Shown: positions 7,831 through 18,654, counted from the first letter of the stretch. The stretch is 64,000 bases of DNA from JBAOHV01 sp037045265 (GCA_037045265.1 JBAOHV010000016.1:124001-188000); one strand, 5' to 3'. Notes: a model not told the origin generated them from the sequence alone. A program made the numbers and translations.

Positions 7831-9337
7831 ATGACGCGCGGCCGCTCGGCGCTCGTCGAAGCTCCGCCGGTGAACAGGACGCCGGCAGCGGTCCCGCCCG
7901 ACCGCGGGTCCCCCGCAGGACCTGACATCCGGACACCTGCACCCGAACGCCGCCCACGCCTCGGACTCAAGGCCACGATGGTGCTTGTCGACACGTGCAC
8001 CACCGCGCTCGCGTTGGCTGTGTCGTACGTGTTCTACGTGGACGTGCTCAGCAAGACAGCCGATGGCGGCATCGTCGTCGCAGCCCTTTCGATCCCGATC
8101 TGGCCGATCGCCTACGCCCAGCAGGGCCTCTACCAGGCCCGCCGCCTGTCACGCAGGATCGAAGAGCTCCGCCGCTTGGTCAACGCCACGATGATCGGCT
8201 TCGTGATGACCGCATGCATCTCGGTGGTCCTCCAGGTGGACCTGTCGAGAGGATGGCTCATTACCGCGGGGATCTTCGTTCTCGCCTTCATGGCGTTCGA
8301 ACGGGAGCTCGCCCGAAAGGTGGTCACCCGTCAGCGATCCAGCGGAAAGCTTGCCGCGCCGCGTGGTCCTCGTCGGGGACAACGCCGAGGCGGACGAGTT
8401 GGTGACGATGCTGCGCCAGACCCGCGAGCTCGGCTACAACGTGGTCGGCCGTGTCAGCGATCAGCCTCCGTCGGGCGACCGAGACAAGGTGACGCTGCCG
8501 TACCTCGGTGGCACCGACGACATCGTCGCCTCCGTACGGTCGGTCGGAGCGAGAAGCGTCATCGTCGCCACGACCGGGGTCTCCCTCGAGACCGCCAACC
8601 GGATCGTGCGAGACCTCACCCGTGAGGGCATCTACGTCGAGCTGTCCTCGGCCATGCGCGACATAGCGACCCGCCGTGTGACCCTGCGCCCGCTCGGCCG
8701 CTACCCGGTCATGTGCGTCGAACCCGTGACGAGCACGTGGCGCTCGGTGGCCAAGCGGTGCTTCGACGCAACGAGCGCGACGCTCGGGCTGCTCCTCGTG
8801 TCACCGGTTCTCCTGGCCGCAGCGCTGGCCATCAGAGTCACCTCGGGTCCCGGGGTCTTCTTCACCCAGACACGGGTCGGACTCCACGGCAATCCGTTCA
8901 CCGTCTACAAGCTCCGCACGATGGTCCACGATGCCGAGTCGATGCTCGCTGAACTGATGGCCGAGAACGAGGCTGCCGGGCCGATGTTCAAGATGACCAA
9001 CGATCCCAGGGTCACCACCGTCGGCCGCTTCCTGCGCAAGACCTCGATCGATGAGCTGCCGCAGCTGATCAACGTGGTCAAGGGCGACATGAGCTTGGTC
9101 GGGCCCCGCCCGGCGCTGCCCCACGAAGCGGTCCAGTGGAACGATGACCTGAAGGAACGGCTCAGGGTCAAGCCCGGCATCACCGGCAACTGGCAGGTCA
9201 ACGGCCGCTTCACAGCGTCACTCGAGGACTACCAGCGACTCGACCTCTACTACGTCGACAACTGGTCGCTCGTCAGCGATCTGGTGATCCTGGGAAAGAC
9301 CATCCCGGCAGTGCTCCAGCGCAACGGCGCAGTCTGA
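7831..9337 (+). CDS. Undecaprenyl-phosphate sugar phosphotransferase, WbaP/CpsE type (one frameshift near 8350)
   Basis: A polyprenyl glycosyl-1-phosphate transferase that primes exopolysaccharide or glycan synthesis at the inner membrane. The N-terminal part (7831 to about 8349) encodes membrane segments and the usual helix-RLSRRIEELRRLVN region. After a +1 shift the frame continues PRRVVLVGDNAEADE (CoA-binding-like domain). The bacterial sugar transferase core follows: KRCFDATSATLGLL, FTVYKLRTMVHDAE, TSIDELPQLINVVKGDMSLV, GPRPALPHE and VKPGITGNWQVNGR. Removing one base at about 8350 (AAGcTTG) joins the halves cleanly. ATG 7831 was preferred because it follows a well-placed GGGAGA; ATG 7732 is the alternative. 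Confidence 0.85.
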
Positions 9338-9341
9338 CCCC

Positions 9342-10595
9342 TCAACTCGGGTACGGGACGAAGTCCGAGCAGAGCTCCCTCACCTCGGAGCGCACGGCCG
9401 AGATGACGGCCTCGTCCCCCGGCGCCCGGAGCACCCGCGTGATCAGCTCGGCGATCGTGCCCATCTCCGCCTCACGCATGCCCTGGGTCGTCACAGATGG
9501 TGTCCCCAGGCGCAGACCGGAGGTGACGAACGGCGAGCGCGGGTCGTCCGGCACGGTGTTCTTGTTGCAGGTGATCCCGGCCGCATCGAGTGCTACCTGC
9601 GCGTCTTTCCCGGTGAGCCCGCTGTCGAAGGCCTGTAGGTCCACCAGCATCAGGTGGTTGTCGGTACCTCCCGACACCAGTCGGAATCCGTTTGCAGCGA
9701 GCCCCGCCGCAAGCGCCTGTGAGTTGGCCACGATCTGGCGTGCGTAGTCGGCGAAGGCCGGGTCGGCGGCCTCACGGAACGCGACCGCCTTGCCGGCGAT
9801 GACGTGTTCGAGTGGCCCTCCCTGCAGGCCGGGGAAGATCGCCTTGTCGATGGCCTGCCGCGTGCTCGGCGGTCGACAGGATGCAGCCGCCGCGGGGCCC
9901 GCGGAGCGTCTTGTGGGTCGTGAAGGTGACCACGTCGGCGAACGGGACCGGGTTGGGATGCAGCACCGCCGGCGATCAAGCCCCGCGATGTGGGCGGCGT
10001 CGAACAGGAAGAGCGCACCCACCTCGTCGGCAGATCTGGCGCGAGCGGCTCCGGGTCGATGATCCGCGGGTACGCCGTCGGCACCGGCGACGATCATCTT
10101 CGGCCGGTGCATCCAGGGCCAGGTCACGCGATCTGATCCAGGTCGAGGCGTTCGTCGCTGGGAGTGAGCCCTGTACGACACGAAGTTGTAGAAGCGGCCC
10201 GACAGGTTCACCGGCGATCCGTGGGTCAGGTGCCCACCGTGGTCGAGGCTGAGCCCTAGCACGGTGTCGCCCGCCTGGAGCAGCGCCAGGTAGACGGCCA
10301 CGTTGGCGTTCGCACCCGAGTGGGGCTGCACGTTCGCCGCTTCGGCGCCGAAGAGCGACTTAACACGCTCGCGGGCAAGGTCTTCCACCTCGTCCACGAA
10401 CTCGTTCCCGCCGTAGTATCGCTTGCCCGGGTACCCCTCGGAGTACTTGTTGGTGAGGACCGATCCTACGGCCCGCATGACCGCCGGCGAGGTGAAGTTC
10501 TCGGACGCGATCAGCTGGATCCCGGTGTTCTGACGCTCGACCTCTCGGTCGATCGCCGCGAACAGTTCGGTGTCGTTGTCGGTTGGCCAGGGCAT
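9342..10595 (-). CDS. glyA: Serine hydroxymethyltransferase (nine single-base insertions in 9858-10172)
   Basis: A PLP enzyme converting serine and tetrahydrofolate to glycine and methylene-THF in the cytosol. The start is ATG 10595 with an AAGGAC site. The N-terminal part reads cleanly through SEGYPGKRYYGG and GHLTHGSPVN, and the C-terminal part from AIDKAIFPGLQGGPLEHVIA onward. Between them the frame is scrambled by nine extra bases at about 10172, 10129, 10111, 10079, 10041, 10032, 9978, 9962 and 9858. Deleting them restores AYPRIIDPEPLRQIADEVG and GLIAGGAHPNPVPFADVV, then the PLP-lysine motif TFTTHKTLRGPRGG. Nine insertions are net in frame, so an uninterrupted reading frame remains but about 100 residues of it are wrong. 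Confidence 0.93.
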   Translation of the reverse strand: MPWPTDNDTELFAAIDREVERQNTGIQLIASENFTSPAVMRAVGSVLTNKYSEGYPGKRYYGGNEFVDEVEDLARERVKSLFGAEAANVQPHSGANANVAVYLALLQAGDTVLGLSLDHGGHLTHGSPVNLSGRFYNFVSYRAHSQRRTPRPGSDRVTWPWMHRPKMIVAGADGVPADHRPGAARARSADEVGALFLFDAAHIAGLDRRRCCIPTRSRSPTWSPSRPTRRSAGPAAAASCRPPSTRQAIDKAIFPGLQGGPLEHVIAGKAVAFREAADPAFADYARQIVANSQALAAGLAANGFRLVSGGTDNHLMLVDLQAFDSGLTGKDAQVALDAAGITCNKNTVPDDPRSPFVTSGLRLGTPSVTTQGMREAEMGTIAELITRVLRAPGDEAVISAVRSEVRELCSDFVPYPS

Positions 10596-10638
10596 GTCAG
10601 GTCCTTCAGCGTGCTGGTTCGGTCGGGTCGATGGGCCC

Positions 10639-10673
10639 GAGATGTCGGTGTCAGCCGGAGATGTCGGTGTCAG
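10639..10673. repeat. Tandem 16-bp match (19-bp period) spanning the rpiB stop codon
   Basis: GAGATGTCGGTGTCAG occurs at 10639-10654 and 10658-10673. The second copy contains the rpiB stop (TGA at 10672-10670), and the first places another TGA 19 nt downstream in a different frame. Confidence 0.8.
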
Positions 10674-11140
10674 GCGGTTTCGGGGTCGAGCGCGTCGAGC
10701 TTGGCGACCCGCCCGGCATGGCGGCCCCCCTCGAACTCGGCGTCGAGCCAGGCGTCGACGGCGTCGAGGGCCACCTGGACACCGGTCAGGCGTTCGCCGA
10801 GGCAGATCACGTTCGCGTCGTTGTGCTCCCGGGTGAGTCGGGCGCTGGTCGCATCGTGCACCGTCGCGGCGCGCACTCCTCTGACCTTGTTGGCTGCCAT
10901 GCAGATGCCCAGACCGGAGCCGCACACGGCGATGCCGAGATCCGCCAGGCCTGACACGACCGCTCGTCCGACGGCTTCGCCGAAGTCCGGGTAGTCGACA
11001 CGCTCGGTCGAATCAGTTCCCAGGTCCACGACCGCCAGTCCGCGGGCGCCGAGGTGCTCGGCGACCAGCTGCTTCAGCTCGTATCCGGCATGGTCTGACC
11101 CGACAGCGATGGTTCTGGTCTGCTCGGTCACGGTCGCCAT
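10670..11140 (-). CDS. rpiB: Ribose-5-phosphate isomerase B
   Basis: A 156-residue RpiB/LacAB-family isomerase interconverting ribose-5-P and ribulose-5-P in the pentose phosphate pathway. The core begins IAVGSDHAGYELKQLVAEHL near residue 11 (the Asp-His-Ala-Gly substrate motif). The catalytic-site Cys-Gly-Ser-Gly is in GIAVCGSGLGICMAANKV, and the conserved RLTREHNDANVICLG follows. Start at ATG 11140 gives normal family length; a GTG four codons in is an alternative. It lies 75 bp upstream of glyA in the same direction. The coding frame extends far upstream of 11140, but that part does not resemble RpiB. Confidence 0.92.
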   Translation of the reverse strand: MATVTEQTRTIAVGSDHAGYELKQLVAEHLGARGLAVVDLGTDSTERVDYPDFGEAVGRAVVSGLADLGIAVCGSGLGICMAANKVRGVRAATVHDATSARLTREHNDANVICLGERLTGVQVALDAVDAWLDAEFEGGRHAGRVAKLDALDPETA

Positions 11141-11225
11141 CCTAGTGATCGCAGGGATGCGCCTCTGCAGCGCGCCATCCCGAGCTCGGCCTCGACCCGA
11201 GCCGTGCGCTCCTAGTGTGACCGCC

Positions 11226-12717
11226 ATGGCAGTGCAGCTACCCAGCGATCTCGATCCCCGCACACCTGTCATCGTCGGGGTAGGCCAACTCGTCCACCGC
11301 GAGCCGGACTCTCCCGAACCGGCTGCGCTCATGGCCGAGGCTGTCCAGCTCGCCGAACTCGACAGCTCGGCGTCTGGACTGATCGCACGCGCTGGCGTGG
11401 TCGCTGCCGTTCCGACGATGACATGGAGGTACCGCGATCCGGCGAGGATCGTCGCTGATCGGATCGGGGCCACCGATGCAGCTACCTGGTATGTCACGGT
11501 CGGCGGCAACTCGCCACAGCGCATGCTGAACAAGCTCGCCGTCGAGATCGCCCGTGGCGCCCTGGACGTCGGGGTGTTGTGCGGGGCCGAAGCGGGAAGG
11601 ACGAAAGCCGCCGCCCGCAGGAACGGCACCCACCTCGGCTGGACCGTTCAGGGCGAGGACGTCGCCCCGGACTGGTCCGACGGCGCGCCACTGCTGATGG
11701 GCCACGAGGTCGAGATCGAGCGCGGGATCCTGCTCCCCACGCAGTGCTATCCCCTGTTCGAGAACGCGTTGTGGCACGAATCCGGGTGTTCGCTGAGCGA
11801 GCACCTCGAAGTGATCGGCGAGATGTGGGCCGGCTTCTCACGCGTCGCGGCAGCGAACCCCTATGCGTTTCGCCGAGAGGCCTACACCGCCGAGGAGATC
11901 ACCACACCCACCGCAGACAACCGCATGGTCGCCTTCCCGTACACCAAGCGCATGGTGTCAAACCCTGATGTCGACATGTCTTCGGGGCTCGTGATCTGCT
12001 CCGCAGAGGCAGCAGCGCGCCACGGTGTGCCGATCGACCGCTGGGTGTTCCTTCGAGCAGGCACCGACGGCACCGACGTCAAGATGTCCGAACGCCCCGA
12101 CTTCGTCTCGTCCGCTTCCATCGGTGTGGCGGGACGCCGGGTGCTCGAACTGGCCGGCACCGACATCGACTCAGTCACCCACCTGGACCTCTACTCGTGC
12201 TTCCCGTCGGCGGTGCAGTTGGCGCTGCGCGAGCTGGACATCACCCCGGATCGCCAGCTGACCGTATACGGGGGGCTGTCGTTCGCTGGCGGTCCGTGGA
12301 ACAACCCGGTCGGCCATGCAATCGCATCGATGGTCGACGTGCTGCGCGACGACCCCGGCAGCCTGGGGCTGGTCACTGCCAACGGCGGCGTCCTCGACAA
12401 GCACGCATTCGGTGTCTTCAGCACCACTCCACCCCGCGGCGGGTTCCTCTACGACTGCCCCCAGGACGAGATCGATTCGAGGGGTGCGCACGAGGTCGTG
12501 GGCGATCACGTCGGACCGGCAGCGATCGAAACCTGGACCGTGCTGCATCGAGCGCGGGAGTGGGCCGGCTCGAGCGCTTCTGGCGTGTCGGACCCCACAC
12601 GACGCGCGAACCTGGGCGTGGAGCGAGGACGCGGAGCTGATGCGACTCGGAGAGCTCGTGGACATGACCGCCACGACGGTCGAGATCGACGCCGACCACA
12701 TGGCCCACCTGATCTGA
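11226..12717 (+). CDS. Acetyl-CoA acetyltransferase (thiolase-like) family protein, one frameshift near 12549
   Basis: A thiolase-fold protein of about 496 residues of the type often found in actinobacterial lipid and steroid metabolism. It starts MAVQLPSDLDPRTPVIVGVG. The conserved C-terminal lobe has DLYSCFPSAVQLALRELDI, GGLSFAGGPWNNPVGHAI (thiolase active-site His) and LVTANGGVLDKHAFGVFST. At the position where classic thiolases have the nucleophilic Cys the protein reads GGNSPQRMLN, so that residue appears absent and true thiolase activity is doubtful. Dropping one base at about 12549 restores the C-terminal domain (ETWTVLHERGSGPARALLAC, ARTWAWSEDAELMR) and ends at TGA 12717. Unrepaired, the frame stops 8 nt later. 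Confidence 0.8.
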
Positions 12718-12753
12718 CGGGCTGACGGGCCGGGATGGGGCCTCCCCGGGCCC
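12714..12753. terminator. Stop-spanning 8-bp tandem repeat followed by a hairpin between convergent genes
   Basis: CTGACGGG is duplicated at 12714-12721 and 12722-12729, and the first copy contains the thiolase stop. Immediately after, GGGCC (12727-12731) can pair with GGCCC (12749-12753), with an inner GGGG/CCCC stem (12737-12740 with 12744-12747). There is no U-tract. The position between convergent genes suggests a shared terminator. Confidence 0.5.
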
Positions 12754-12762
12754 TGGAGAGGT

Positions 12763-13173
12763 TCAGCCCTGCGCCAGGCGCGTCCGCAGCAGGCTCATTA
12801 CCTGTTCGGAGGCCTTGGGCATCTCTTCGAGCAGCTCCGCGAACGCCTTGGAGTCGAAGCGGAGGAGTTCCAGGTCGGTGTCACCGACAACGGTCGCGGT
12901 GCGTGGTCGGTGGTCGACGAGGGCCATCTCACCGACCATCGAGCCGGGGCCGAGCGCAGCGACGTGTTCACCTCGGACGTAGACGCTGGCAACCCCACTG
13001 ATGATCACGAAGCAGTGGGTCCCGGGGTCGCCCTGATCGACGACGACGTTTCCGGCATGCACCGTCACCTCGTCGCTCAACTCGACGACCCGTTGCAGGT
13101 CGGCGTCGACGAACCCGTCGAAGAACGGGACTCCGGACAGCAGTTCGACCCGCTCGGACGACTTCCTGTGCAT
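12763..13173 (-). CDS. Cyclic nucleotide-binding (CRP-like effector) domain protein without DNA-binding domain
   Basis: A 136-residue stand-alone cNMP-binding beta-barrel. The family pattern runs LLSGVPFFDGFVDADLQRVV, then VDQGDPGTHCFVIISGVASV, then LGPGSMVGEMALVDHRPRTATV (the phosphate-binding-cassette region, with GEMAL and R-x-A) and ends in a helix EQVMSLLRTRL. No helix-turn-helix follows, so it is a sensor or adaptor rather than a CRP regulator. The start at ATG 13173 matches where the domain begins; ATG 13215 would add 14 residues. Its partner is unknown. It lies directly downstream of prmC, where related genomes usually have the Sua5/TsaC gene. Confidence 0.8.
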   Translation of the reverse strand: MHRKSSERVELLSGVPFFDGFVDADLQRVVELSDEVTVHAGNVVVDQGDPGTHCFVIISGVASVYVRGEHVAALGPGSMVGEMALVDHRPRTATVVGDTDLELLRFDSKAFAELLEEMPKASEQVMSLLRTRLAQG

Positions 13174-13264
13174 CTGACCTACCCCTCGGAACACCCGCTG
13201 ACCGGGTGTCGACATCGGGCATCATCGCACACGAGCCGGCGGAACGCCGTGAACCCCGGGGGAC

Positions 13265-14157
13265 TCACCGTTGCGGCAGGCGGGCGACGAGCGCTCGTGG
13301 ACGACCGGTCAGATCCGACCGCACCGACGCCTCGGTGAAGTGCTCGAGCGCCAGCTGCCTCATCGGCTCGGCCTGTTCGGGAGAAAGCTCACAGACGAGC
13401 ACTCCCTGGTCGCGGAGCCACGCCGCAGCGCCGGCGATGATCGACCGCAGGTCGTCGGTGCCGTCCGGCCCCGACCAGAGCGCCGGGCCCGGCTCCCAGT
13501 TCTCGACCTCGCTCGGCAAGGTCGCCGAGCTGGCCACGTAGGGAGGGTTCGACACGATCATGTCGACCGACCCCGCCAGCTTCGACGGCAGGGCGGCGAA
13601 CCACTCCCCCTCTGCAAGGCGCACCCACGCCCCTGGCCGACCGATCCCCGCGGTGTTGGCCCGGGCGACCGCTAGTGCGTCCCGGCTCACGTCGGTCGCC
13701 CACACCTCGACGCGGACCCGCTCGACAGCGATCGACAACGCTATCGCCCCGGATCCCGTTCCCAGATCGATCACCGTCGGGGCACGGTCCCTGATGTCCA
13801 GGCGGTCGAGTTCGCCGAGGGCCACCTCTACCACGGCCTCTGTCTCGGGTCGGGGGATCAAGACACGCTCATCGACCATGAGATCGAGTGTCCGGAAGCC
13901 CCAGGAGCCGAGTACGTACTGCAGTGGTTCACCCTGACAGCGGCGACGGACCATCTCGTCGAAACGAGCAACTCCTCGCTCGGTTGCCGACGCACCCAGA
14001 GCGGAAGAGAGCTCAGCCGCTGCGACTCCCATGCAGTCGGCCACCATCCAGCGTGCGTCGACCTCGGCGGTGGCTCGCAGCGCCGGCGCAGCTGACAACA
14101 GACCGACGGCTTCGGCGAGCAGTTCGCGCCAGGTGACGGTCCCGTCCGGTGCCGGGC

Positions 14158-14161
<4 letters not shown>
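13265..14161 (-). CDS. prmC: Release factor glutamine methyltransferase PrmC (HemK)
   Basis: A 298-residue SAM-dependent enzyme that methylates the Gln of the GGQ loop in release factors. It has the N-terminal helical domain (residues 1-85), the linker QGEPLQYVLGSWGFRTLDL, then VIDLGTGSGAIALSIA (SAM motif I) and the catalytic DMIVSNPPYVASSATLP with NPPY. It overlaps prfA by ATGA, coupling the methyltransferase to its substrate gene. Confidence 0.95.
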
Positions 14162-15254
<1,093 letters not shown>

Positions 15255-15255
<1 letters not shown>

Positions 15256-16265
15256 CAACCCCACCCGACGGCCACGTCGACGATCTCCACGCCGTCGCGG
15301 AGCATGTCGACCAGCACCTTCGTGGCTGCGTGGTGGTCCACACCCGGAAGAGCCAGCACCAGTCTGGCAGAGGGGTCGTGCATGGCCAGGGTGTCTGCCG
15401 CCAGGGGGACGAGGGACAGGTCGACCCCGCGTGAGCAGACGACCAGCAAAGAAGAACCATGCGAGTCGGTTCCGAGCGCGGCAGCGGGATGCGCGTCCTT
15501 CAGGCCCTCGGCCTCGGTGGTCATCTCGACAGGGCGCAACAGCGCCGCCCCCACCGACGACGGGTCGGCCACGACGTCGGCGCGCAGCCACCGCTCCCGT
15601 GCCAGCAGCTGGAGCGGATGCACCGGAGCACCCCGATAGCGATGCGCGCGCACCTGCTCGAGCGTGCGAGCGAGCGACACCGATGGCACCTCGTCGCCTC
15701 GCGTGGCAGCAACCGCGTCGCGGTCGAAGCGCCCGACACCCGCCTCGAGGTGATAGCAGCCGTCGCCACCCGTCTCCGCGGGCCAGATGACCAGCCGGGC
15801 GACCTCGAGGCCGAGGACCTCGCCGCGTACCACCCCCCACTCCGTGACCACTTCGACACCGGACTGCTCCAGCGTCGCGACGAGGTCGTCGGGGACATCC
15901 GGGGATGCGATCGCTGTCGGCAGCGGTGACGGAGTGGCCGCGTGTGAGGTCGAATCGTCGACGGACCGTACCTCGATACCGATACCGCCGAGATGGAAGT
16001 AGCCGGCCCAGCGCGCGACGTCGTCGGCAGCATCGTCAACGAACACCGTCAGTGAGGTCGCGCCGTTGCGTCGCGCCCAGAGCATCGCCCCGGCGAGCGC
16101 CCCCGCACTGCCGTTGCCGACCAGCACCGCCGCTCGGTCGTCCACCACCAGTGCAGCGGCCGACCCGACGTCGACTGCCTCGGCGACCGGAGCACCGGCG
16201 TCTCGGACGAGCGCGGTCAGCTTGGCGCGGGTGATCCGGGCCCGCTGCTCAGCGCTCAGCGACAC
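15255..16265 (-). CDS. Conserved-looking protein of unknown function between rpmE2 and prfA
   Basis: About 336 residues with no recognised family. It starts probably at GTG 16265 (VSLSAEQRARITRAK); the frame is open further upstream but would then overlap rpmE2. It is rich in Ala, Val and Asp, with no membrane segment or signal. Segments look like a Rossmann-type core: AAALVVDDRAAVLVGNG, GATSLTVFVDDAADDVARWA, VEVVTEWGVVRGEVLGLEV, and ARLVLALPGVDHHAATKVLV near the end. Its stop overlaps the prfA start (TGATG), so it is translated together with release factor 1. The tight coupling suggests a role linked to translation or the shared operon. Confidence 0.75.
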
Positions 16266-16305
16266 CGTACGACCAGGATCCGATGTGGCCCGCCCCGGGG
16301 ACGGG

Positions 16306-16614
16306 TCACTCGCCCTCGGTGGTCTCCGCCGCTTCCTCGGCGGGGGCGTCGGCCGCGCCGGCCTTGCCCTTGCGTCGGCCGTAGCGACGCTCGAAGCGCT
16401 CGACACGACCGGCGGTGTCCACGATCTTCATCTGGCCGGTGAAGAACGGGTGGGTGAAGGCCGAGATCTCGACCTTGGCGAGCGGGTACTCGTTTCCGTC
16501 GGTCCAGGTGATCGTCTCGGCGGTCTCGATGGTCGACCGGGTGAGGAAGGTGTCTCCCGACGACGTGTCCTGGAAGACGACGTGACGGTAGTCGGGGTGG
16601 ATTCCGGGCTTCAT
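16306..16614 (-). CDS. rpmE2: 50S ribosomal protein L31 type B
   Basis: A 102-residue ribosomal protein. MKPGIHPDYRHVVFQDTSSG, DGNEYPLAKVEISAFTHPFF and KIVDTAGRVERFERRYGRRK match the type B (C-minus) L31, which lacks the four zinc-binding cysteines. The C-terminal tail is Ala/Glu-rich. Type B forms are used when zinc is scarce in bacteria that have both; here it occupies the rpmE slot downstream of rho, so it may be the only copy. Confidence 0.93.
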   Translation of the reverse strand: MKPGIHPDYRHVVFQDTSSGDTFLTRSTIETAETITWTDGNEYPLAKVEISAFTHPFFTGQMKIVDTAGRVERFERRYGRRKGKAGAADAPAEEAAETTEGE

Positions 16615-16702
16615 GGGTCTCTCCGTGGTGGCCCCGGTTTCCGTGCGGGGCCCGAATGAGGGGACGGATCAGTATTGCAGGTCCGCCCCCTGCTCCGACA
16701 GT

Positions 16703-18400
16703 TCAGCTGATCGCCGGCGCCTTGGCGATCTCGGCGAGGAAGACCTCGTTGGTGGGGAACTTCCGCATGCGGTCGATGACGAGCTCGAGACCGGCGGCCG
16801 GCTCACCCTCGGCAGCGAGCTTGGACAGCAGACGGCGCAACTTGTGGATCTGCTGGAGCTGCTTGGCATCGACGAGCAGCTCGTCGTGCCGGGTGGAGGA
16901 GCCGTCGACGTCGATCGCCGGGAAGACCCTGAGCTCGGCCGCTCGACGGTCGAGGCGCAGCTCCATGTTCCCGGTGCCCTTGAACTCCTCGAAGATGACC
17001 TCGTCCATCTTCGATCCCGTGTCCACCAGCGCGGTCGCGAGGATCGTGAGCGAGCCGCCCTCCTCGAGGTTGCGTGCTGCCCCGAAGAACTTCTTCGGTG
17101 GATACAGGGCGGCGGTGTCGAGCCCGCCACTCATGATCCGCCCACCCGAAGGTGCTGCCAGGTTGTAGGCGCGGGCGAGGCGGGTGATGCCATCGAGGAT
17201 GACCACGACGTCCTGGCCCTGTTCGACCATGCGCTTCGCACGCTCGATCGCGAGCTCCGCGACCTGCAGGTGCTCCTCGGCCGGACGGTCGAAGGTCGAG
17301 GCGACGACCTCTCCCTGGATCGAGCGACGCATGTCGGTCACCTCTTCAGGTCGCTCGTCGACGAGCAGCACCATGAGCTCGACCTCGGGGTGGTTCGCTT
17401 CGACAGCCTGCGCGATCGACTTCATGATCGTCGTCTTGCCCGCCTTGGGAGGCGAGACGATCAGCCCTCGCTGACCCTTGCCGATGGGGGCGATCAGATC
17501 GATCACGCGTCCAGCGATGTCGTACGGGTGGTCCTCACGCTCCAGACGCAACAGCTCGTTCGGGAACAGCGGCGTCAGGTCGTCGAACAGGGGACGCTCG
17601 CGTGATCTCTCGGGATCGGTGCCGTTGACCGTGTCGATGCGGAGCAGCGCAGGGTTCTTCTCGCCCCGGTTCGCCGGGCGACTGGCGCCTGTGAGCCAGT
17701 CACCCCTGCGCAGGCCGAACTGGCGGGTCTGCTTGACCGACACGTAGACGTCGTCGCGGCTGGGCAGCAGCCCGTTGACCCGCAGGAACCCGTACCCCTC
17801 GTCGCGCAGATCGAGGATCCCGGCCACGTCGATCAGCTCACCCTCCCAGTTCTGCGACGTCTCGGTGCCGTCCTCGCCGCGGTCGCGATCGCGCCCACGA
17901 CGCCGACGGCGGCGACGACCGCCACCCTCACCCTCGCCACCGGCTTCGCTCTCGGCGTCGCCGACGGCGACGACTTCGCCACCGGCACCACCATCGCCGC
18001 TGCGCTCTTCGGTCGGATCGGCAACAGCTGGCGACGACTTGTCCGCATCCGATGGCCCAGCCGCATCGGAGGAGGCCGATCCGGGGCGCGATGCTCGCCG
18101 GGACGGGGCGTCCGGTGCCGGAACGAGGGCATCGCCGGCCGCAGGGGACTCGCTCGGGATGGGTCCTTCGCTGCCGTGTGGTGGATCGCTCGGGATCGGG
18201 TGGGACGGATCAGCGGCCTGCCCGACGTCGCCGGATGGGTCGCCCGGTGCCGTGACCCCGGCCAGATCGAGGATCATCGCGATCAGGTCGGCCTTCTTGG
18301 CCCGCGATGCCGGCTTGCCGCCGAGGGCCTGGGCGATCGTGGCCAACTCGGCGCGGTCCTTGCGCTCGAGGCCTTCGAGGTCGATCGAGTCAACGCTCAC
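16703..18400 (-). CDS. rho: Transcription termination factor Rho
   Basis: A hexameric RNA-dependent ATPase/helicase of about 565 residues. The N-terminal Rho_N motif is LERKDRAELATIAQALGG. A long Asp/Ser/Gly-rich actinobacterial insertion ends in a basic run (GGRRRRRRRGRDRDRGEDG). Then come the RNA-binding domain (GILDLRDEGYGFLRVNGLLP), Walker A (LIVSPPKAGKTTIMKSIA), VLLVDERPEEVTDM and the Q/R-loops (RLARAYNLAAPSGGR). GTG 18400 was chosen because actinobacterial Rho begins SVDSIDL here; ATG 18526 would add 42 atypical residues. Confidence 0.95.
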   Translation of the reverse strand: MSVDSIDLEGLERKDRAELATIAQALGGKPASRAKKADLIAMILDLAGVTAPGDPSGDVGQAADPSHPIPSDPPHGSEGPIPSESPAAGDALVPAPDAPSRRASRPGSASSDAAGPSDADKSSPAVADPTEERSGDGGAGGEVVAVGDAESEAGGEGEGGGRRRRRRRGRDRDRGEDGTETSQNWEGELIDVAGILDLRDEGYGFLRVNGLLPSRDDVYVSVKQTRQFGLRRGDWLTGASRPANRGEKNPALLRIDTVNGTDPERSRERPLFDDLTPLFPNELLRLEREDHPYDIAGRVIDLIAPIGKGQRGLIVSPPKAGKTTIMKSIAQAVEANHPEVELMVLLVDERPEEVTDMRRSIQGEVVASTFDRPAEEHLQVAELAIERAKRMVEQGQDVVVILDGITRLARAYNLAAPSGGRIMSGGLDTAALYPPKKFFGAARNLEEGGSLTILATALVDTGSKMDEVIFEEFKGTGNMELRLDRRAAELRVFPAIDVDGSSTRHDELLVDAKQLQQIHKLRRLLSKLAAEGEPAAGLELVIDRMRKFPTNEVFLAEIAKAPAIS

Positions 18401-18580
18401 AGGTGGTTCCAACTTCGTGGTCGGGCAGCGATCCTGATGCTGCGGGATGGTGCCGGTCGACACACCAGATGAGGTGAGGTCCGGGTCGCCCTCGGAGGGT
18501 TCTGGCATCCCGCCGGTGCCGGGCATCGCTCTGCGCGATCAGCCACGACTTCCATCTGCGGGAACCCGGCCCCTACCCCG

Positions 18581-18596
18581 AGTCGACGCGTCGACT
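18581..18596. promoter_or_regulatory. 16-bp perfect palindrome upstream of rho
   Basis: AGTCGACGCGTCGACT at 18581-18596 is fully self-complementary. It lies about 180 bp upstream of the rho start, in a 254-bp gap after the apgM-like gene that otherwise shows no gene. It could be an operator or part of the rho leader. Function is inferred only from symmetry and place. Confidence 0.35.
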
Positions 18597-18654
18597 GTAC
18601 CGGTGGTGGACACCGCTGGCAATCCAGCGCTCGACGATGCCTCCGGCCGGCGGG

